Of a stretch of DNA of 25,807 bases, positions 8,461 through 15,468 are shown one piece after another (the first letter of the stretch is position 1; the number at the start of each line of letters is the position of its first letter). This DNA is from Coriobacteriales bacterium (GTDB taxonomy: Bacteria; Actinomycetota; Coriobacteriia; Coriobacteriales; UBA8131), in assembly GCA_031290695.1 (NCBI GenBank), contig JAITNB010000094.1, positions 1 to 25,807 of the forward strand, in the 5' to 3' direction. The translations under genes were made by a program, and so were the position numbers. Under the pieces are notes generated by a model, which saw nothing but the letters and a program-made list of their open reading frames with translations, searched no databases and was not told the DNA's origin.

Positions 8461-9337
8461 CGGTCGCCTCCCCGCTTGCGCTGTCCTGGTCGTCACGGGA
8501 TTGCGTGCCGTCAACGGTGCCGCTGTCCCCACTTCCTGCTGTTGTCGCCGGGGCCTGTGCCGCGAGCTGTTCCGTAGGCTGTGCCGCAGACTGCTCCGTA
8601 GGCCCAGCGTCCGTCTCCTGCCCGTCCCCTGCGGCACCTGTGGGCGCCGCGAGCAGGGCCGGGTCGATCTCCCCGCCCGACAGCACAAGGTAGAGCCGTT
8701 TGTCGCGCGAGGCGGCAATGACCTCCTGCACCTGTTGCGGTGTGACTGCCAGCGTTACCCAAGTGAGGGCGGCACGCGAGGTGCTCGTGCCAAACAAGCC
8801 ACTGCCCTGTGTGGTGCTTCGCGCGCCGTTGCTCGTCTCAAGCACCAGTATGTCGTGGCCCAGCAGCACGACGCTTGAGCCGTCGGCCGCATAGACGTGT
8901 ACCTCGTCGCCCGCGGTGATGGCCCCACCCACCGCACGCACGTCCTCAGCAGGAACGCTCACGGCACAGAGGCCGTCCGGCACCGTCACGGGAGCGGCCC
9001 CCTCGCCCAGCTTCGCGGCGACGACCGGCTCGTTTTTGAGCAGTGGCACCGCCACCGTCTTGCCCAGCACCTGTGCCTGGTCTATCAGCGCCCCTGCGGG
9101 CAGGAGGTCGGCGAGCCAGCGCTGTACGCTCACGTTTTGTGCGTCAAGCGTCTCCCCCGCCGCTATGTCGCGTGTGGCCACAAACACCTCGACCTGCGCG
9201 CCTCCGTACTGGGCAAGCGCCTCCTGTCGGCCGGATGCTGCCTGTGCCTGCACATCGGCGGCATACAGCGCCAGCAGCAGTGCGGCAAACACTCCACAGC
9301 CAACAGCCAGTACCATTCGTTTTCGAGAACCCGTCAT
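8441..9337 (-). CDS. cpaB: CpaB/RcpC-like Tad pilus protein
   Basis: A 298-residue protein with an N-terminal signal anchor (about 6-30), a SAF-like domain (VFVATRDIAAGETL, about 51-64, through NEPVVAAKL) and an RcpC-type domain running to about residue 225. A Gln/Ala/Thr/Gly-rich disordered tail follows. RcpC/CpaB proteins act outside the cytoplasmic membrane in pilus export or modification. The open frame starts at a GTG at 9346, but the ATG at 9337 has GGAAGGTGA ideally spaced and is preferred. It is the first gene of the operon, directly downstream of the repeat-array promoter region. The long low-complexity tail overlapping tadZ is the only odd feature. Confidence 0.88.
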   Translation of the reverse strand: MTGSRKRMVLAVGCGVFAALLLALYAADVQAQAASGRQEALAQYGGAQVEVFVATRDIAAGETLDAQNVSVQRWLADLLPAGALIDQAQVLGKTVAVPLLKNEPVVAAKLGEGAAPVTVPDGLCAVSVPAEDVRAVGGAITAGDEVHVYAADGSSVVLLGHDILVLETSNGARSTTQGSGLFGTSTSRAALTWVTLAVTPQQVQEVIAASRDKRLYLVLSGGEIDPALLAAPTGAAGDGQETDAGPTEQSAAQPTEQLAAQAPATTAGSGDSGTVDGTQSRDDQDSASGEATDAVQAR

Positions 9338-9388
9338 CCGTATCACCTTCCAGTCAAAATCGGGAGGTGTGCAGTATGGACCCTCGGT
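9338..9388 (-). promoter_or_regulatory. Probable promoter -10 and leader of the Tad operon
   Basis: Between the repeat array and cpaB, the minus strand carries CATACT at 9378-9373, a 4-of-6 match to the -10 consensus, and no recognisable -35 hexamer 17 bases upstream. The -10 lies 10 bases after the last array unit. This arrangement fits an activator-dependent promoter in which bound protein replaces the -35 element. A ribosome binding site (GGAAGGTGA) follows before the ATG at 9337. The assignment is inferred from spacing. Confidence 0.4.
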
Positions 9389-9460
9389 CTAAACGGGGGC
9401 TAAAACGTTTTCGAACAGAGCCTGACCGGCACCTTAACAGCACCTAAAATGTTTCTAAAC
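9389..9460 (-). repeat. Array of hexamers in 11-bp register upstream of the Tad operon
   Basis: Read on the minus strand from 9460 down, successive 11-bp units begin GTTTAG, TTTTAG, GTTAAG, GGTCAG, GTTCGA, TTTTAG and GTTTAG. Five of seven match K-T-T-W-A-G, and the first and last pairs are the best. The spacing is exactly 11 throughout (plus-strand CTAAA boxes at 9389, 9400, 9444 and 9455, with CTTAAC at 9433). Direct repeats with an 11-bp period are the known architecture of PhoB/PhoP-type (OmpR-family) binding sites. A regulator gene is not visible here. Confidence 0.6.
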
Positions 9461-9587
9461 CTGCTGCTCGCAACCGCTGTTTTTTGCCCGTTTTCGCCAC
9501 GCCTGTATCCAAAAAATATTTTTGCCCACTCGCGCCCGCAATGCCAACGGTATGATTGAGCCACTGAACGGCAAGGATTAATCGAGC
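9461..9587. other. AT-rich intergenic spacer between divergent tad and ferredoxin genes
   Basis: This stretch contains no gene. It holds two copies of TTTTTGCCC (9481-9489 and 9519-9527) and the palindromic A/T run AAAAAATATTTTT (9511-9523). The run lies about 65 bases upstream of the ferredoxin -35 box and behind the tad repeat array, so it may contribute curvature or upstream-element function to either promoter. That role is speculative. Confidence 0.4.
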
Positions 9588-9616
9588 TTGCCTTATGCAA
9601 GCGTTTTATGTATATT
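9588..9616 (+). promoter_or_regulatory. Sigma-70-type promoter of the ferredoxin gene
   Basis: TTGCCT at 9588-9593 and TATATT at 9611-9616 are separated by exactly 17 bases, a good match to the housekeeping consensus. Transcription would start near 9623, leaving a leader of about 55 bases before the ATG at 9679. Confidence 0.7.
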
Positions 9617-9678
9617 CCACGCGAACAAAAACATGACACAGTGCGACCTCGCGCGCGCTGTATTGAAAGGAGAAAGCC

Positions 9679-9867
9679 ATGCCCCGTCCTATCATCAATG
9701 CCGACGAATGCTCTGCCTGTGGAATCTGCGTCGACACCTGTCCCCAGGGTGTCCTTGACATCGTGCGCGACGCTGCGACCGTTGTAAACGAGGATGCCTG
9801 CATCGCCTGTGGCGACTGCATGGAGGAATGTCCCATGGGTGCCATCGAGGACATCGAGGAGGACTAG
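9679..9867 (+). CDS. 2[4Fe-4S] bacterial-type ferredoxin
   Basis: A 62-residue acidic ferredoxin of the clostridial type. It has two full cluster motifs, Cys11-x2-Cys14-x2-Cys17-x3-Cys21-Pro and Cys41-x2-Cys44-x2-Cys47-x3-Cys51-Pro, with the usual internal pseudo-symmetry and length. It is a soluble low-potential one-electron carrier in the cytoplasm. Its partners cannot be read from sequence; pyruvate:ferredoxin oxidoreductase-type enzymes or the nearby reductases are possibilities. The start has GAAAGGAG at good spacing and a strong promoter upstream. It is transcribed divergently from the Tad operon and convergently with the 161-aa orphan, so it appears to be a single-gene transcript. Confidence 0.96.
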   Translation: MPRPIINADECSACGICVDTCPQGVLDIVRDAATVVNEDACIACGDCMEECPMGAIEDIEED

Positions 9868-9950
9868 CCCCCGCAGCCCCTCTCCCGTCTCTCCCACCAC
9901 TCCACTACCGCCCACCACACCCATGCCCCATCGCGCAGTAGGGGCGACAC

Positions 9951-9985
9951 AAAAAAAGACCCTGGGTCACATCACCCGGGGCCTT
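9951..9985 (-). terminator. Rho-independent terminator overlapping the stop of the 161-aa gene
   Basis: ACCCGGGG (9974-9981) pairs with CCCTGGGT (9960-9967) with one G-T wobble, a 6-base loop, and outer pairs beyond one mismatch. On the minus strand the stem is followed by seven T (9957-9951). The TGA stop of the minus-strand gene lies inside the hairpin. It may also end the convergent ferredoxin transcript, although the plus-strand T tract is poor. Confidence 0.75.
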
Positions 9986-10452
9986 CTGCATTGTTTGAAC
10001 TGCGCCCATGCCCGTTGCTTGCGCGCCTCATCGTCCAGCGACGCCTCAAAGCCGTCGACGCTCACCAACAGCCGTCCGGCGCAGTATACGCTCCGTCCCG
10101 GCGCCACATCCACGGGAAACCCCGTCTCCGCCCCCGTGAAGGCGTCCACCAGCACCCGCCGGGCCGCCTCGTCAAGCGCCACAACCACCAGCGGGTCGAC
10201 CACCTCGATCACTAGGCGCAACGCTGCGGCATCCAGCGCTGGCACCCCCTCGGCGCGCAACAGCACCCCGCACCAGGCACCGTCCCCCCAGTCCAGGGCC
10301 ACAAACGCCTTATCAAGCGCAACGCTTTCATCTGCGGAGAAGCCCCGGCCGCCCTCCCCCTTAACCGCCACGACCGTCCCTAGGGGATTGCCAATAACAG
10401 AGCCCGCAAAGGGCTCAAGCTGCTGTGTTGCTATAGCGGTAAAATCAACCAT
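9967..10452 (-). CDS. Conserved-looking 161-aa protein of unknown function
   Basis: I do not recognise this protein. It is a soluble-looking 161-residue sequence with alternating hydrophobic strands and helices, for example the segment around 82-103 (VIEVVDPLVVVALDEAARRVL). It has three scattered Cys residues and a basic C terminus, and no signal peptide or membrane segment. The start at 10452 gives the whole recognisable frame but has no Shine-Dalgarno sequence. TAAACT about 10 bases upstream could be a -10 box, in which case the transcript would be nearly leaderless. It is a single gene between the ferredoxin (convergent) and module A, bounded by terminators on both sides. Codon pattern and a downstream terminator support it as a real gene. 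Confidence 0.65.
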   Translation of the reverse strand: MVDFTAIATQQLEPFAGSVIGNPLGTVVAVKGEGGRGFSADESVALDKAFVALDWGDGAWCGVLLRAEGVPALDAAALRLVIEVVDPLVVVALDEAARRVLVDAFTGAETGFPVDVAPGRSVYCAGRLLVSVDGFEASLDDEARKQRAWAQFKQCRRPRVM

Positions 10453-10481
10453 AGGGCCAGTTTAGCGCAACAAGAGTGTTT

Positions 10482-10524
10482 ACGCGCTTCGCGTGTCGCC
10501 CGTATAGGTTGCGCTTACGCGCAA
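10482..10524. repeat. Two small GC-rich dyads upstream of the 161-aa gene
   Basis: ACGCG-CTT-CGCGT (10482-10494) and TTGCGC-TTAC-GCGCAA (10509-10524) are two perfect short inverted repeats close together in the promoter region of the 161-aa gene. They may be operators or hairpins in the transcript; nothing decides which. Confidence 0.4.
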
Positions 10525-10551
10525 GATTCCCACAATTTTGAGAATAAGCAA

Positions 10552-10598
10552 CAATAACAGTGCCGGGGGCGTTATTCCCACCCCCGTCACTGTTATTG
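10552..10598 (-). terminator. Long hairpin downstream of module A, probable terminator
   Basis: CAATAACAGTG (10552-10562) pairs perfectly with CACTGTTATTG (10588-10598). After one mismatch, CGGGGG (10564-10569) pairs with CCCCCG (10581-10586), leaving an 11-base loop. It lies about 90 bases beyond the stop of the module A ferredoxin gene. The minus-strand flank is T-rich but has no clean T run, so it could be a terminator or an mRNA 3'-end stabiliser. Confidence 0.55.
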
Positions 10599-10676
10599 CG
10601 TTATCGCTGGCATTCTTAGCGCGCAGCACCAAGAATCCTTATAGGCGCACGCCCCATCCTCATCCATGAGCGCGCA

Positions 10677-10696
10677 GCGTAACACGCGTGTTACGC
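10677..10696. repeat. Perfect 20-bp palindrome spanning the ferredoxin-subunit stop codon
   Basis: GCGTAACACG followed by its exact reverse complement forms an uninterrupted 20-base palindrome that contains the TAA stop (10693-10691) of the module A ferredoxin gene. It could be a protein-binding site or a short hairpin; no T run follows. Confidence 0.55.
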
Positions 10697-11050
10697 CTTG
10701 GGCGGCACCCAGAGGTATTGCCAGGGCTTCTTCTCCAAATCCTTGACGAGCTCCTCCACGGGGCCGTACTTCATGATGTTGGCCTGGCAGTGGTGGACGC
10801 AGGACGGCTTCTTGCCCTTGGCGGTACGATCGGCGCACAGGTCGCACACGAGCGTGAACGCCGGGATGAAGTCATAGACGTACTGGTCGGTCTCGTCACC
10901 GTTCTCGTCCTTGATGGGCCAGGGGCCCTGCTGCATGACCTTGACGCCCCACTGGCCCAAGAACAGGTCGTGCTCGGACTGGCAGGCGATCTCGCAGGAG
11001 TAACAGCCGGTGCAATAGTGATAATCAACCAAGATTCCGTTGCGAGCCAT
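10691..11050 (-). CDS. Short two-cluster ferredoxin subunit of molybdoenzyme A
   Basis: A 119-residue iron-sulfur protein of the DmsB/NrfC superfamily. The first motif is Cys13-x2-Cys16-x2-Cys19-x3-Cys23; the second is Cys69-x2-Cys72-x11-Cys84-x3-Cys88. In DmsB-type ferredoxins the ligands may be shared between two cubane clusters. Classic DmsB proteins have about 200 residues and four clusters, so this is a minimal form, as seen beside catechol-dehydroxylase-type enzymes of gut Actinobacteria. It would pass electrons to the catalytic subunit in the cytoplasm. The start is ATG 11050, whose A is also the last... first base of the overlap with the catalytic gene stop (TAATG), preceded by GGAAGGGGG. 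The longer frame upstream lies within the catalytic gene. No membrane anchor gene accompanies it. Confidence 0.9.
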   Translation of the reverse strand: MARNGILVDYHYCTGCYSCEIACQSEHDLFLGQWGVKVMQQGPWPIKDENGDETDQYVYDFIPAFTLVCDLCADRTAKGKKPSCVHHCQANIMKYGPVEELVKDLEKKPWQYLWVPPKA

Positions 11051-13650
11051 TATTGGGCCCCCTTCCTGGGTGTCGTGTCGTGCTTGGGGGGATACGCTCC
11101 CGTTACCGGGTCGACGCCGCGCGCCAACTCGCGCTGGTCGAACTTGCGCCAGTGGTCCTTGGGCATGGAGGCGACCTCCTCCGGCGTGCAGGGATACACC
11201 TTTGCAAGCGTGCATTTGAGGTCGGCGCCAAAGCCGGTACGTCCCGGCTTGTTGCGCAGAAGCGCGTTGACAAAGGACTGGGTGCGTCCAAAGAGGCTCG
11301 GCTCCTCAGGGTCCTGCTCAGGGAACCACCATCCGTGCTGTGCCGCAATCTCGTGCTCACCTACCTCATAGGTGACTTTGGCGCGCTGACGGCAGCGACG
11401 GACTTCCCACACGCCGCCGTCGCCCAGGTCCTCAGGGCGGGGGTTGCGAGTGCTCTCGGTGATCGTGCGGTCAGGTATGCGTACCTTGTTCTCCAACCAG
11501 ACCCAGTCGCCTTCGCTGATGCCGTTCTCTGCAGCAGTACGCGGGTGGATCTGCACCCACGGGTCGGGCGTGAGCTGACGCAGCCAGGGGATCTGGCGGT
11601 GCTCAGAGTGAAAGAACGAGGTGGTGCGCGCACCGGTGATCATGATGAGCGGATATTCCTTATAAAGCTCAGGCGTGGTCACGGGGCCGATGCTGGGCTC
11701 CTCGATGTAGGGCAGCGGGTCATAGCCAAATTGCTCAAAGAGCGAGGCATACAGCTCAACGCGGCCGGTGGGGGTGTTGAAGCCGGGTTGGCCATCGGGG
11801 CGCAGCTCGCCCGTCTCGTACTTGCGGTACTTATACACCGGATAGGCCGGGCCGCGGTCGCGCAACTCTTCCCAGGTGTACTCGGAGGGCTCGATCATGG
11901 TGTCAAAGACCGCCTCGTCACTGTCCCACATCGCCCATGCCGGCTCAGGGTTACGGGCGTGCTTCACGGCCTCAAGGTACGCAGGGTCGTTGTCAAAACG
12001 GCTTCCCAGGCGACGGTTGATCTCGGCATCGCTCAAGACTTCGCCACGCGGCGTGACGGTGGGATTGATGGTGGAGAGGAAGTAATAATGCGCACGGATG
12101 CCCTTCTTCTCCGCCCAGGTAGCCACCGGCAACACGATGTTTGCATAGGCCTGGATGGTAGGCGTGAAGAAGATGTCGACAGCGGCGCAGAACTCGACTT
12201 TCTTCAATGCCTGATACCAACGCTCAGACTCACAGCTCATACAGTTGATGCCGTTAGAGGTTTGCAGCCACAGGCCCTTGACACGGTCATTCTCGCATTC
12301 TTCAAGGCACATATCGGGCATGGACTGGGTGAGGCCATAGCGGTACATCGGGTACTCGGACCAGCCGATGCGCTTCTTCTGCTGCTCCTCGGTGAGGATG
12401 TCATAGTAGCCCCAGGCGCCGGCAGACGGAGGGTCGATGCCCATTGGCGCCGTTGTATAGACCATGCCGCCAGGCTGGTCAAGATTGCCGGTGATGGTCC
12501 AGAGCGCCGCGATTGACTGGGCGCACGGGGTGCCCTGCGACTGCATGTCAACCGCGAGGCCCCATACGATGTTGGCCGGCTTGGCGGTTGCGAACATACG
12601 GGCAGCCGCAATGAGCTTCTCTTTGGGAACCCAGCACATCTCAGCGAGCTCGTCGAGGTCAAGGCTGCGGCACCGCTCCGCCAACTGTTCAAAGCCGTAG
12701 GTCCAATACTCGATGAACTCATGGTCGTAGAGGTCTTCCTCGATGATGATCTTGAGCATCGCCATGGCAACGACGGTGTCGGTACCAGGGCGGCTCTGGA
12801 TGTGGATGTCGGCGCGCGAGGCCCACCAAGTCACGCGGGGCTCGACGCTGATGAGCTTGCAGCCGCGCTTCATCACGTCGGTCACCCAGTGGCCCATGAA
12901 GAAGTCGGGATTGGAGATATGCGGGTTGCAGCCCCAGATGATGGTACATTCGGGACAGACCCAGTCCTTGCTCTCATAGCGATCGGCCTGGAACTGCGAC
13001 ATATCGGCGATCATGAAGCCACCATAGCTGAGGATCATCAATGAGATGCGCGGGAGGTAACAGGCGGTGCCGGAGAGGAAGCCGTACTCATTGGGGCTGC
13101 CGATGGCATACCCTAAACGGCCAACCTGCCACTGGTTGTCGCGGGCAGTGCCGCGCAGCAGATGGATCGTCTCTGGCCCATAGGTTGTGGCGATACGCTT
13201 GAACTCACGCTCGATGGTGTCGAGTGCCTCGTCCCAACTGATGCGCTCCCACTGGTCGGTGCCGCGCTCGGCACGTTTCATCGGGTAGAGTATACGGTTG
13301 GGATGATGGATAACCTGCTTGAAGGCCAGGCATCTCGGACACAGGCGCCCCTGGTTGTAGGGATCCTCTGGGTCGCCTTCGAGCTTGACAAACTCGCCCG
13401 TCTCCTTGTCGGAATACACCAGGACGCCACAACCCTCATGACAGCCGGGCGCACTCCACACCGAGCTACGGCGCACGATGTACCCGTCCTCCTCGTACTC
13501 CCACGGCCGGGAGGGTGCCCACGACTGCGCATCGTGGTGTTTGCCCGCGCCAATCTGAAACTGGTTCTCCGTCTTGGAGGTGCCAATCTCGTCCAGGGCC
13601 TTGCCCTCGATCTCAACCGCTCCCTTGATCTCGATTTCTTTCTCTGCCAT
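11050..13650 (-). CDS. Molybdopterin (bis-MGD) oxidoreductase catalytic subunit, module A
   Basis: An 866-residue DMSO-reductase-superfamily enzyme, most like the catechol-dehydroxylase / pyrogallol-transhydroxylase-related reductases of Eggerthellaceae; that subgroup is my inference. The N-terminal Fe-S region has Cys70-x3-Cys74-x29-Cys104-x2-Cys107, with ISWDEAL (137-143) following. A GSPNE segment (184-188) leads to TACYLPR, where Cys197 is the likely Mo ligand. The C-terminal dinucleotide-binding domain includes ITGARTTSFFHSEHRQ. There is no twin-Arg signal; the protein begins with an acidic tail, so it should be cytoplasmic. ATG 13650 follows AAAGGAG. The gene overlaps its ferredoxin partner by one base. 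The regulator gene lies directly upstream in the same direction. Substrate is unknown; a phenolic dehydroxylation is plausible but unproven. Confidence 0.92.
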   Translation of the reverse strand: MAEKEIEIKGAVEIEGKALDEIGTSKTENQFQIGAGKHHDAQSWAPSRPWEYEEDGYIVRRSSVWSAPGCHEGCGVLVYSDKETGEFVKLEGDPEDPYNQGRLCPRCLAFKQVIHHPNRILYPMKRAERGTDQWERISWDEALDTIEREFKRIATTYGPETIHLLRGTARDNQWQVGRLGYAIGSPNEYGFLSGTACYLPRISLMILSYGGFMIADMSQFQADRYESKDWVCPECTIIWGCNPHISNPDFFMGHWVTDVMKRGCKLISVEPRVTWWASRADIHIQSRPGTDTVVAMAMLKIIIEEDLYDHEFIEYWTYGFEQLAERCRSLDLDELAEMCWVPKEKLIAAARMFATAKPANIVWGLAVDMQSQGTPCAQSIAALWTITGNLDQPGGMVYTTAPMGIDPPSAGAWGYYDILTEEQQKKRIGWSEYPMYRYGLTQSMPDMCLEECENDRVKGLWLQTSNGINCMSCESERWYQALKKVEFCAAVDIFFTPTIQAYANIVLPVATWAEKKGIRAHYYFLSTINPTVTPRGEVLSDAEINRRLGSRFDNDPAYLEAVKHARNPEPAWAMWDSDEAVFDTMIEPSEYTWEELRDRGPAYPVYKYRKYETGELRPDGQPGFNTPTGRVELYASLFEQFGYDPLPYIEEPSIGPVTTPELYKEYPLIMITGARTTSFFHSEHRQIPWLRQLTPDPWVQIHPRTAAENGISEGDWVWLENKVRIPDRTITESTRNPRPEDLGDGGVWEVRRCRQRAKVTYEVGEHEIAAQHGWWFPEQDPEEPSLFGRTQSFVNALLRNKPGRTGFGADLKCTLAKVYPCTPEEVASMPKDHWRKFDQRELARGVDPVTGAYPPKHDTTPRKGAQ

Positions 13651-13876
13651 CACAACTCCTTTCACTGCCAACTCGCTGTTCTCCTGATATCTCCACAGTG
13701 CGGCCCCTCTACGGCCACAGGCCATGCGTGGATTGGATATGACCAGTTGAACACGCGCGGAGTATGAGCGCGTAACGCAATGGGTAGGAATTACCCCACT
13801 CATTATTTAAGTATGAGGTCAGGGATGCGGATAAGGACGAGAGCACTCCCGCCCAACCGCCCCGCTCCAGCGTGGC
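13651..13876 (-). promoter_or_regulatory. Upstream regulatory region of molybdoenzyme A
   Basis: This 226-base gap after the LuxR gene holds no gene. On the plus strand it has ATGAGGTC (13813-13820) running into GGTCAGGGAT (13817-13826), then GAGCACTC (13841-13848). CTCAT...ATGAG at 13799-13817 forms a loose inverted repeat around an A/T core. ATGAGGTC recurs upstream of molybdoenzyme B, and GGTCAGGGAT recurs upstream of the second MFS gene. No convincing -35/-10 pair is visible, as expected for an activated promoter. Confidence 0.4.
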
Positions 13877-15346
13877 CTACTGCACGTTGAGGTGCTCAGG
13901 GGCCGGCTCGAAGGGGTAGTCCTCAATGAAGTCCATGAGCTTTTGCTGGGAGTGGATGTCGGTCTTGTGGTAGATGCTGTAGATGTGGCTCTTGACCGTG
14001 TGTGACGAGATGACGAGCTTGTTGCAGATATACTCGGCGTTGCGGCCCTTTACCAGGTAGACGAGGATGTCGCTTTCGCGCGGCGAGAGATGGTAGAGCT
14101 TAGAGACGGTGTCGCACTTCGCCTTGAGCACCGCCTCCTGGCTCATGTCGCCTGCAATGGCAGCACGGGCGGGCTCTGGTTGCGCCGCCTTGAGTGCGTC
14201 GTCATGATGGTGCAGGTCGGGGAAGAAGAGCGCCAGTGCCAGCACGAGGACAAACGCCATCCCCAGCATAAACACCGCGAGGACCAGGTCCTCGGCCTGG
14301 GCGATGATAAGCAGGGCCGTAAGAAGCCAGCCGATTACAAAGCCCATCAAGCGCACATTTATCCCCGAGGTGACATGAAAGAACACCGCATAGCCCTTAT
14401 CCACAATCTTACGCACATTGTTCGCGTAATTAAATGACGTGAACCCTGCCCATGCCGCGATAACCACACAGAGCGCGACCACATGCTCGGTACCGGTGGT
14501 AAAAGGGACAACAAGGCATCCGGCAACGGTGATGACGAGCATGATGCGCAGCAGCAGGATGACATCGACCTTTGTGCGTTTGAGCGAGATGGCCGCCGTA
14601 ACAAGCGAGCCGGCAAAGATCGCCAATATCCCATAGAGCGCAACGCCAGGGCCAAGCTCAAGCAACAACACAAACGAGATGCCAAAGGCCATGCCAAAAA
14701 GAAAGAACGCCGGCTCGATCTCACGGTTGAACGGCAGGTACTCGCTGCGGTGCTTGACAACGACCTCCTTCTCGCCCTTTGACCGCGTGCTCATATAGGC
14801 GAGGAGCACGAGGCTGAGGACAAGAGAGACGGCACCGGTGACCGGCTGCGCGACGGACGGCATCGCGTAGGTGAGCAGGGACACCAAGGACCCTCCGGCA
14901 AACGAGAAGCTCGTGAAGATAAAGAAGTTGTGTATCCTCGTCCTGCCGCACAGGTCAAGCCAACAGGCGATGTAGTACGCAGCGCAGAAGCCCGTACCGA
15001 GTGCGAAGAGGCAGACAAGCGCATAGGGAGGATCGATGCCAAGGAGGGAGAGGAAGATACAGGCAGGGACGAGAAGCGCGCCCACCAAGGTGAGCGCCGC
15101 CACAGGATACGGGGCAGACTTTCGCTTTGTCCTACCCGCCATGAAGCGTATGAAGAGATTGCCACAGGCTATCCCCACAAGGAGGAACGCCTGCGCCAGG
15201 CTACGAAACTCGACGGGGACATCGGCGGGAAAGAAGGCAAAGGACCAGAACACCGTGGGAAGCAACCAACCAAGCAGGAGGGAGAAGCCGATGATTCCCA
15301 GCAACTCCATTGCGCCGAGATGGTACTTTGAGACCTCTGTATCCAC
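13877..15346 (-). CDS. Membrane-bound LuxR-family transcriptional regulator
   Basis: A regulator of about 489 residues. The first 400 or so residues form about 12 hydrophobic segments resembling an MFS-like sensor domain; a polar linker follows, then a LuxR/GerE helix-turn-helix (LSPRESDIL...SSHTVKSHIYSIYHK, about 420-470). Proteins of this type are expanded in Eggerthella and relatives, and several lie next to reductase genes induced by the reductase substrate. This one precedes molybdoenzyme A in the same direction and is its best candidate activator, sensing the substrate in or through the membrane. Start choice: the frame opens at a GTG at 15424, but that lies only about 9 bases after the predicted transcription start, while the GTG at 15346 has GGAGG upstream. 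ATG 15310 is a third option without a ribosome binding site. Confidence 0.85.
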   Translation of the reverse strand: MDTEVSKYHLGAMELLGIIGFSLLLGWLLPTVFWSFAFFPADVPVEFRSLAQAFLLVGIACGNLFIRFMAGRTKRKSAPYPVAALTLVGALLVPACIFLSLLGIDPPYALVCLFALGTGFCAAYYIACWLDLCGRTRIHNFFIFTSFSFAGGSLVSLLTYAMPSVAQPVTGAVSLVLSLVLLAYMSTRSKGEKEVVVKHRSEYLPFNREIEPAFFLFGMAFGISFVLLLELGPGVALYGILAIFAGSLVTAAISLKRTKVDVILLLRIMLVITVAGCLVVPFTTGTEHVVALCVVIAAWAGFTSFNYANNVRKIVDKGYAVFFHVTSGINVRLMGFVIGWLLTALLIIAQAEDLVLAVFMLGMAFVLVLALALFFPDLHHHDDALKAAQPEPARAAIAGDMSQEAVLKAKCDTVSKLYHLSPRESDILVYLVKGRNAEYICNKLVISSHTVKSHIYSIYHKTDIHSQQKLMDFIEDYPFEPAPEHLNVQ

Positions 15347-15439
15347 TAAGCAGGATCCTCCATAATGACGTGAGGCTTCACCAAGAAGCACCTTAAGATG
15401 TGCAGAGAACCCCAGCGTCCGCACCTCTTATCTTATGAA

Positions 15440-15468
15440 ATTATAGAGCATCCGACCCGGGATGTCGC
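15440..15468 (-). promoter_or_regulatory. Promoter of the LuxR regulator gene
   Basis: On the minus strand GCGACA (15468-15463) and a perfect TATAAT (15445-15440) are spaced 17 bases. The spacer contains one arm of the 11-bp inverted repeat at 15446-15491, so the hairpin sequence and the promoter overlap. Confidence 0.6.

Noticed and set aside
9389..9460. The 11-bp array as a CRISPR-like or tandem repeat expansion.
   Set aside because: Only the hexamer part of each unit is conserved and the spacers are 5 bases, which suits protein binding rather than CRISPR or slippage.
9511..9523. Palindromic run AAAAAATATTTTT as a possible operator.
   Set aside because: Simple A/T runs form such palindromes easily; kept only as a note in the intergenic region.
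11053..12516. Long plus-strand open frame of 487 codons antisense to molybdoenzyme A.
   Set aside because: It mirrors the codon pattern of the well-supported minus-strand enzyme, has no recognisable domain and no ribosome binding site of note; long antisense frames are common in GC-rich genes.
11050..13803. Possible Tat signal upstream of molybdoenzyme A in the longer open frame.
   Set aside because: The extra residues include no twin-Arg motif followed by a hydrophobic core, and the ribosome binding site supports the start at 13650.
15347..15424. Extended N terminus of the LuxR regulator from the GTG at 15424.
   Set aside because: It begins about 9 bases after the predicted transcription start with no proper ribosome binding site; not excluded if another promoter exists.
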